Assembly: GCA_037442205.1 (NCBI GenBank)
Contig: JBBIQS010000152.1
Span: 1-8,686 of the forward strand
DNA: 8,686 nucleotides
Origin: JBBIQS01 sp037442205
GTDB lineage: Bacteria > Myxococcota > Myxococcia > Myxococcales > UBA5297
Direction: 5' to 3'
The translations under genes were made by a program, and so were the position numbers. Positions 4,730 through 8,686 of the stretch are shown here, in pieces (within the stretch, counting starts at the first letter, position 1; every line of letters starts with the position of its first letter). The notes beneath the pieces are model-generated. The model worked only from the letters and a program-made list of their open reading frames with translations. It made no database searches and was not told where the DNA came from.

Positions 4730-5878
4730 CTATTTCCAGCACCACTGAGGGCACTCGCCCGAGTAGTGATCGCTGCATCCGTCGCACGAGATGACGCCTT
4801 CCCAGACGACGACGGGACTGCTCCCCAGGGTTACCAGTCCGAGGCGGCGCGTCGGAAGCTCCAGCAAGACGATCTGCCCTCGGCGGTAGCTTCCCAGTTG
4901 GAACACCACACGCTCGCCCGGGATGCGATTGACCTGGCGCGTACTCCAGGTCAGTAGAGGAGTCTCGAGCTGGATTCGGTACTTCTCGCCCGAAACCCGG
5001 TTGGAAGCGACGAGCCCCTGAAACGGCGGAGACCAGGTTGAAGGCCCGGCGCGCCATTGCGCCGGCTCTACCGGACTCTGCGTCCCCGATTCGTCCGCTG
5101 GCCGCCTGGCAATGCCGCGCAGCAGGACATCGCCGGTGCCCCGGTAACTACTGCCTTCTCTCGCCTCCACTCGGAGATCCCAGCTCTTCCCGTCGTCGCC
5201 GAGGGCCGGATAGAGCAGCGCCCTCCCCATGGCCGGAGGCAAAGCGGCGACCTTCGTCGCCGCGCTCCCGTCGAGGAAGCACCGGTAGACGCCGTCGCCC
5301 TCGGGGCCGACGAAGTAAATCTCCCCGTCGTGTCCGGCCGAAGCGACGACGCCGGGGTCTCGCGTCACCTCGCCGAGCAGGGAGGTAGAGCTCACGGCAT
5401 AGAAGCCCGGCACCAGCAGCGCGTATGACACCACCTGCGCCATGGCCGATGCGCCCAACGAGCGAGGAATGAGCCGCGCCTGTCCTCTGAGCGCGAAGGC
5501 GACGAATGGCCACTCCAGCAGAATGGTCGTCGCGAACGAGATGAAGATGAATCCGGCGTACGCCGAGCCCAAGCGATAGAGCAGTTGACCGCCGAAGAGC
5601 GCGAAGGCCTCGCTCTCGCCGAAAGCCAATGCGCCAATCCAAGCCGAGAAGTAGTTGGCGGCAATGAGAAGCCCAATGGCTCGGCGCCTTCTCACGCCGA
5701 ATAGGCGGGAGATGAACTGGCCCTCAATGACTCCGATGAGGGCATTGCCGATGAGCAGGTGGAACGCGCCCGCCCACATGAGCGGTGTTCCCATGTTGGC
5801 CAGCGCCACCGACGGGCTGAGCAACACCAGGCCCGCCAGGCAGAGCCGAACTCTGGCGGCTGAACGCTCGTGCCTCAA
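4730..5878 (-). CDS. Polytopic membrane protein with soluble C-terminal domain (382 aa)
   Basis: A 382-residue protein with a TTG start at 5878, chosen because GGGGG (5883-5887) lies four bases upstream and because it yields a good signal sequence: basic start RHERSAARVR, hydrophobic core LCLAGLVLL, then SVALA before Asn28. The ATG at 5794 has no binding site and would remove this. Four further hydrophobic segments follow at about residues 30-53, 66-88, 104-131 and 142-163. Residues 170-360 form a soluble, beta-rich region with short strands (GEIYFVGPEGDGVYRCFLDG, then SGEKYRIQLETPLLTW, then GQIVLLELP) that could be a propeller-like or other beta fold. The last 20 residues hold four cysteines spaced C-x2-C-x7-C-x3-C (365-380). 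I do not recognise the family. The gene follows the cysteine-rich lipoprotein gene by 65 bp on the same strand, so co-transcription is likely. Confidence 0.78.
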   Translation of the reverse strand: MRHERSAARVRLCLAGLVLLSPSVALANMGTPLMWAGAFHLLIGNALIGVIEGQFISRLFGVRRRRAIGLLIAANYFSAWIGALAFGESEAFALFGGQLLYRLGSAYAGFIFISFATTILLEWPFVAFALRGQARLIPRSLGASAMAQVVSYALLVPGFYAVSSTSLLGEVTRDPGVVASAGHDGEIYFVGPEGDGVYRCFLDGSAATKVAALPPAMGRALLYPALGDDGKSWDLRVEAREGSSYRGTGDVLLRGIARRPADESGTQSPVEPAQWRAGPSTWSPPFQGLVASNRVSGEKYRIQLETPLLTWSTRQVNRIPGERVVFQLGSYRRGQIVLLELPTRRLGLVTLGSSPVVVWEGVISCDGCSDHYSGECPQWCWK

Positions 5879-5882
5879 GATT

Positions 5883-5887
5883 CCCCC
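5883..5887 (-). promoter_or_regulatory. Ribosome binding site that selects a TTG start
   Basis: On the minus strand the order is CTGGGGG-AATC-TTG. The G-run is four bases from the TTG at 5878-5876, and no ATG in this frame within the next 80 bp has a better site. It is the reason for choosing the TTG start of the membrane protein. Confidence 0.55.
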
Positions 5888-5896
5888 AGTTCGCGC

Positions 5897-5928
5897 ACCG
5901 CCGGGCGCCCCATCCGCGCCCGGCCGGT
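5897..5928 (-). other. Stable intercistronic hairpin
   Basis: CCGGGCGC (5901-5908) pairs perfectly with GCGCCCGG (5916-5923) around a seven-base loop, and ACCG/CGGT on the outside extends the stem to 12 bp with one bulge. It occupies the 65-bp gap between the lipoprotein and membrane protein genes. No T-run follows on the minus strand, so it is more likely to affect mRNA processing, stability or differential expression than to terminate. Confidence 0.5.
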
Positions 5929-5943
5929 TGCTCTCCCGAATCG

Positions 5944-7623
5944 CTACGGGCAGGTCGCCGTGGTCGGCATGCACACCCGGCTGATCACGCACCACCGGCC
6001 GTTGTCGTCGCAGCGGCTGCCCGCGGGGCACTCGCCGCCGACCGCGTTGGGCACGGTGCAGGCGCAGTCCATGATCGGCGTCGAGGGGCCGCCGTTCTGG
6101 CCCGGGTTGGAGCCGTTCTGCTGGCAGCGCGCCGCGTCCCCGCACGCGCTGGCGTTGCCGTCGCAGCTCACCGGCAGCCACTTGCAGGCGAATCCCTTGG
6201 GACAGCCCTTGCCGTCGCAGGAGAAGGCGCAGTGGCCGGGCGGGAAGCTCTGGTCCTGCTTGAACGGCAGGCACAGGCTCGGGTCCTTGGGAGCCTTGGG
6301 CAATCCCGCCGCCTGGCAGGTGGCGTCGTCCTGGCAGGTCATGCACCACGGCGGCTGTGGCGCCATATAGCACTCGCCGAACTGGGCCAGCACCGCGCCA
6401 TTGGCACCGAGGCAGGGATCCTGCGGGCCGCTGGGGCGGTCCTCGCCGCAGCACAGCTGCAGCGGCGTGGCGCAGCCGTTGTTCGCCCCTCCCTGGTCGA
6501 CGCAGTTGGCGAGCACGCATTCGCCGTCGTTGGGATAGGACAGCGCCGGGTTGGCCGCCTTGACGCACTTGTAGCCGGGCTTGCAGTCCTGCCTCGCCGC
6601 GTGGCTGAGCGGGTCGACGTCGGTGCGGCAGTAGCAGGGGCCGGTCCCCTCGCAGGCGCATCCGCCGCGGACCTTGTCGCAGAAGCCCTTGTAGCCGGTC
6701 CCAGGATCCGGGCACTCCAGGTCGTCCAGGCACGAGCCCGGACGGCAGCGGGCCGCGCTGTTCGTCTCGGTCTTGCAGACGAAGTCGCTGGCTCCGTCGG
6801 GCGCTTTCTGGCAGTTGGCGTCGCTGGTGCAGCTTGGCCCACAAAGCCCGGCGCCGTAGCCCGGGTTCGCCGGATCCAGCAGCAGCTTGGTGACGTTGCA
6901 CACCTCGTCGGCAGCGCAGCCCACGGTGGTCTTGCTGGCGAAGTCGTAGCGGCACAGCCCCTGGCAGGTCCCGAGGCGGCAGAAGGGCGTCGCGCTCGGG
7001 CACTGGGTGTCCCTCGTGCAGCACTGGAAGCTGCCCTGGCAGGTCCCGTCGCTGGGGACGCAGCTCGCCACCCCGCCCACCAACTGCATCTTGCCGCACG
7101 GGCACTTGAGCGCGTTGTAGGCCTCCAGGCAGACCTTGGTCCCGCCCAGATCCAGGCACTTGCCGGGCTCGTGCAGATCATTGCGGAAGGAGTCCCCGGC
7201 CCCGCACTGCTCGTCGCTCTGGCAGCCGGTGCAGGCGGGCAGCCGCCGCTTGCAGAAGCCGGTGTTGGGGGCGCTGGCCTTGGCGCTTTGGGCGCAGCGG
7301 CAGCTCAGCATCGCGTTGTTCTTGCAATAGCCGGCGTAGCCGCAGTTGGCGATGTCGGCACACGGCTCGGCCTTGACGCAGGTGGAGATGGCGTCGTCGC
7401 AGCGCTGGTCAGAGGCGCAATCCTCGTCGAAGGCGCAGTGCACCGGGCCGGCATCGACCTCGGGCTGGCCGGCGTCCACTGTCGCGTCGGGCGCCTCGCT
7501 TCCGCCGTCGACGTCCTGAGCTGAGGCGTCCTCGGCCGGAGTGGGGGCGGGCGGCTTGGGACAGCCGAGCAGGCCGACCGAGGTGAGGAGCAGCGCGAGG
7601 GCGATGGGCAAGGGGCGTGGCAT
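5944..7623 (-). CDS. Very cysteine-rich surface lipoprotein (559 aa)
   Basis: A 559-residue protein beginning MPRPLPIALALLLTSVGLLGC. This is a signal peptide with an LLGC lipobox, so Cys21 is the expected lipidation site and the protein should be anchored in a membrane facing the periplasm or cell surface. A low-complexity acidic and proline linker follows (about 22-60: PKPPAPTPAEDASAQDVDGG and similar). The remainder carries about 65 cysteines in irregular copies of C-x2-D/S-x-x-C-type units (for example CAFDEDCASDQRC, CTRDTQCPSATPFC, CTSDANCQ, CQDDATCQ). Such serial Cys-rich modules are frequent in large extracellular myxobacterial proteins, where they are thought to be disulphide-bonded. 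GGAG five bases before the ATG supports the start. A -10-like CATAAT on the minus strand (7667-7662) is a candidate promoter. No catalytic motif is seen; adhesion or a structural role is only a guess. Confidence 0.88.
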   Translation of the reverse strand: MPRPLPIALALLLTSVGLLGCPKPPAPTPAEDASAQDVDGGSEAPDATVDAGQPEVDAGPVHCAFDEDCASDQRCDDAISTCVKAEPCADIANCGYAGYCKNNAMLSCRCAQSAKASAPNTGFCKRRLPACTGCQSDEQCGAGDSFRNDLHEPGKCLDLGGTKVCLEAYNALKCPCGKMQLVGGVASCVPSDGTCQGSFQCCTRDTQCPSATPFCRLGTCQGLCRYDFASKTTVGCAADEVCNVTKLLLDPANPGYGAGLCGPSCTSDANCQKAPDGASDFVCKTETNSAARCRPGSCLDDLECPDPGTGYKGFCDKVRGGCACEGTGPCYCRTDVDPLSHAARQDCKPGYKCVKAANPALSYPNDGECVLANCVDQGGANNGCATPLQLCCGEDRPSGPQDPCLGANGAVLAQFGECYMAPQPPWCMTCQDDATCQAAGLPKAPKDPSLCLPFKQDQSFPPGHCAFSCDGKGCPKGFACKWLPVSCDGNASACGDAARCQQNGSNPGQNGGPSTPIMDCACTVPNAVGGECPAGSRCDDNGRWCVISRVCMPTTATCP

Positions 7624-7658
7624 GGGAGCTCCGCTCGGCGAAAAGGCCGCGCAAGCCG

Positions 7659-7680
7659 GGGATTATGCCTCAAGAATCCC
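7659..7680. promoter_or_regulatory. Hairpin and -10-like element upstream of the lipoprotein gene
   Basis: GGGATT (7659-7664) pairs with AATCCC (7675-7680) over a ten-base loop in the 61-bp gap between the Nudix gene and the lipoprotein gene. On the minus strand the same stretch contains CATAAT (7667-7662), about 40 bp before the lipoprotein start, which would suit a -10 box. No good -35 is seen. It could be a promoter, an operator-like palindrome, or a weak end signal for the Nudix transcript. Confidence 0.3.
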
Positions 7681-7684
7681 GGGG

Positions 7685-8107
7685 CTACAGCCGCCGGCGG
7701 GTTCCGGTTTTCTTGTAGGCCAGGTAGTCGGCCAGGATCTGCCCGTGGTCGAAGGCGAGGGGCGCGGGCAGTTGGTCGAGGCGGAAGGCGCGGGCCTCGG
7801 CGGCGTCGTCGGCGCCGGCCGGCTCGCCGCTGGCCTTGGCGATGAAGACGGTGGAGATGGTGAAGCGGCGCGGGTCGCGCCGGGGATCGGAGTAGGTGAA
7901 GAACTGCTCCACCAGCTCGATGGCCAGCCCGGTCTCCTCGCGGGCCTCGCGCACCGCGGCCTCGGCCAGCGACTCGCCGGGCTCGACGAAGCCCCCGGGC
8001 AAAGCCCAGCCCGGGGGCGGGTACTTGCGGCGCACCAGCACCACCCGCCCGTCGTCCAGCTCGATGAGGGCGTCGACGGTGGGAGAGGGTCCGGGGCGCT
8101 CGGTCAT
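7685..8107 (-). CDS. Nudix hydrolase, ADP-ribose pyrophosphatase-like
   Basis: A 140-residue soluble enzyme of the Nudix family, which hydrolyses nucleoside diphosphates linked to another group using Mg2+ or Mn2+. The Nudix box is complete at residues 39-61: G39, E45, R53, E54, E57, E58 and G60 are all in the G-x5-E-x7-REUxEExGU positions, so it should be active. Before it, VVLVRRKYPPPGWALPGG (22-39) is the usual substrate-facing strand and turn. After it, YSDPRRDPRRFTISTVFIA (72-90) resembles the region conserved in ADP-ribose pyrophosphatases, which favours ADP-ribose or a related sugar nucleotide; substrate assignment is inference. The length is typical for single-domain members. AGGA four bases before the ATG supports the start. 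It lies 26 bp after the upstream minus-strand gene, so the two are probably one operon. Confidence 0.92.
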   Translation of the reverse strand: MTERPGPSPTVDALIELDDGRVVLVRRKYPPPGWALPGGFVEPGESLAEAAVREAREETGLAIELVEQFFTYSDPRRDPRRFTISTVFIAKASGEPAGADDAAEARAFRLDQLPAPLAFDHGQILADYLAYKKTGTRRRL

Positions 8108-8133
8108 TCGGTCCTACAGTCGCGGCGAGAGGA

Positions 8134-8686
8134 CTACTTCCCGCCGAGGAAGCCGGCGACCATCTCCTGGTGCAGCTTGACCAGGTCGTCGCCGTGGGCG
8201 GTGACGTTGTCGTAGGCGGCGGCGCCGTACTGGGCCTTGAGCCCGTCGAGCTTGGCCTGCGACTCCTCGAGGTACTTCTGGGCCCGCTCCAGCTGGCCGG
8301 CCCCCAGCTTGTCCAGCCCGCCGGCGCCCTTCTTCGTCTCCAGCTCTGCGACCTCGGCCTTCTTCTCCGCCCGCCGCGACAGCTCGATCTCGAACTGGGT
8401 CAGCGGCGACATGATCTGCCCGAGCTCTTCGGCAGTCAGGCCGGCCTTGGCCAGCGCCGCCTCGTGGGCCTTGTTGAACGCCGCCATCCGGTCGTCCTGC
8501 TGGACTTGCGCGCCCATCGCCTTGCCGTCCCGGGCGCCGTTCTTGAAGGCGGCAGCGGCCATGTCCACCGCCGTCTTGCTCATCGGGATCATCTCGCGCT
8601 TGTAGGTGATGTAGGCGGCGATCTTCTTCTCATCGGCCAGGAGCGCGCCGAGCCCGTTGGCGGGCGCGGGCGCGGGCGCGGCGGCG
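8134..8686 (-). CDS. Helical, probably exported protein, N-terminus outside the window (partial)
   Basis: The frame is open to the right edge; 183 residues before the stop at 8134-8136 are visible. An in-frame ATG at 8592 exists, but the coding pattern (AAAPAPAPANGLGALLADEK, then IAAYITYKREM) continues upstream of it, so the true start lies beyond the window. The visible N-terminal part is an Ala-Pro linker of the kind that follows a lipobox. The rest is charged helix with a long coiled-coil-like stretch (SRRAEKKAEVAELETKKGAG and QLERAQKYLEESQAKLDGLK), ending LVKLHQEMVAGFLGGK. The opening EKKIAAYITYKREM resembles the (L)TPEKLDAYL.YQ..M start I associate with uncharacterised myxobacterial lipoprotein-like proteins. 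Function unknown. It is probably the first gene of an operon with the Nudix hydrolase. Confidence 0.75.
   Translation of the reverse strand, partial: AAAPAPAPANGLGALLADEKKIAAYITYKREMIPMSKTAVDMAAAAFKNGARDGKAMGAQVQQDDRMAAFNKAHEAALAKAGLTAEELGQIMSPLTQFEIELSRRAEKKAEVAELETKKGAGGLDKLGAGQLERAQKYLEESQAKLDGLKAQYGAAAYDNVTAHGDDLVKLHQEMVAGFLGGK

Noticed and set aside
4203..5057. Minus-strand frame of 284 codons
   Set aside because: Arg/Pro-rich, crosses the end of two plus-strand genes and overlaps the membrane protein gene in another frame; no start signal.
4730..7159. A single 809-residue minus-strand protein
   Set aside because: Only the part from 5878 downward has protein-like composition and a ribosome binding site. 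The rest is the out-of-frame reading of the lipoprotein gene.
6232..7524. Long plus-strand open frame of 430 codons opposite the lipoprotein gene
   Set aside because: It is Ala/Gly/Val-rich with no domains and is antisense to a gene with a clear signal peptide, lipobox and cysteine pattern. Long antisense frames are expected where the real gene uses G/C-ending codons.

Overview
The window is GC-rich and codes with a strong preference for G or C at third codon positions. Several of its proteins are of types I associate with Myxococcota (myxobacteria): a very long cysteine-rich lipoprotein, a lipoprotein-like alanine/proline-linker protein, and uncharacterised helical proteins. No ribosomal marker is present, so the phylum is inferred from protein style.

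Layout. Positions 1 to about 2150 look like the right-hand end of an integrated phage or phage-derived element. They hold the tail of an unidentified gene, two 82-residue proteins that resemble conserved unknown proteins of tailed phages, a DNA methyltransferase that seems to have lost its central part by an in-frame deletion, and a convergent 84-residue unknown gene. The boundary is marked by a 20-23 bp piece matching the 3' end of an alanine-type tmRNA (ssrA) or tRNA gene (2128-2150). A Rho-independent terminator follows directly (2157-2186). A phage integrated in the 3' end of ssrA would leave exactly this pattern, with the element to the left and host DNA to the right.

From 2190 to 4730 is host-like DNA of low gene density. 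It contains an uncharacterised 224-residue protein, a possible frameshifted gene remnant on the minus strand, a minisatellite of seven 21-bp units, a 159-residue helical protein closed by a strong terminator, and a 78-residue membrane protein. Two diverged copies of a roughly 58-bp palindrome-bearing repeat (3405-3463 and 4630-4687) bracket the last two genes.

From 4730 to 8686 all genes are on the minus strand. In transcription order they are a partial lipoprotein-like helical protein, a Nudix hydrolase 26 bp downstream (probable operon), then a lipoprotein with about 65 cysteines and a polytopic membrane protein with a large soluble C-terminal region ending in a four-cysteine tail. The last two are separated by 65 bp and probably co-transcribed. 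They could form a cell-surface unit, but no function can be assigned.

No complete RNA gene, CRISPR array, insertion sequence or integrase is visible. The strongest points for follow-up are the ssrA attachment site, the internally deleted methyltransferase, the two repeat families, and the cysteine-rich lipoprotein/membrane protein pair.
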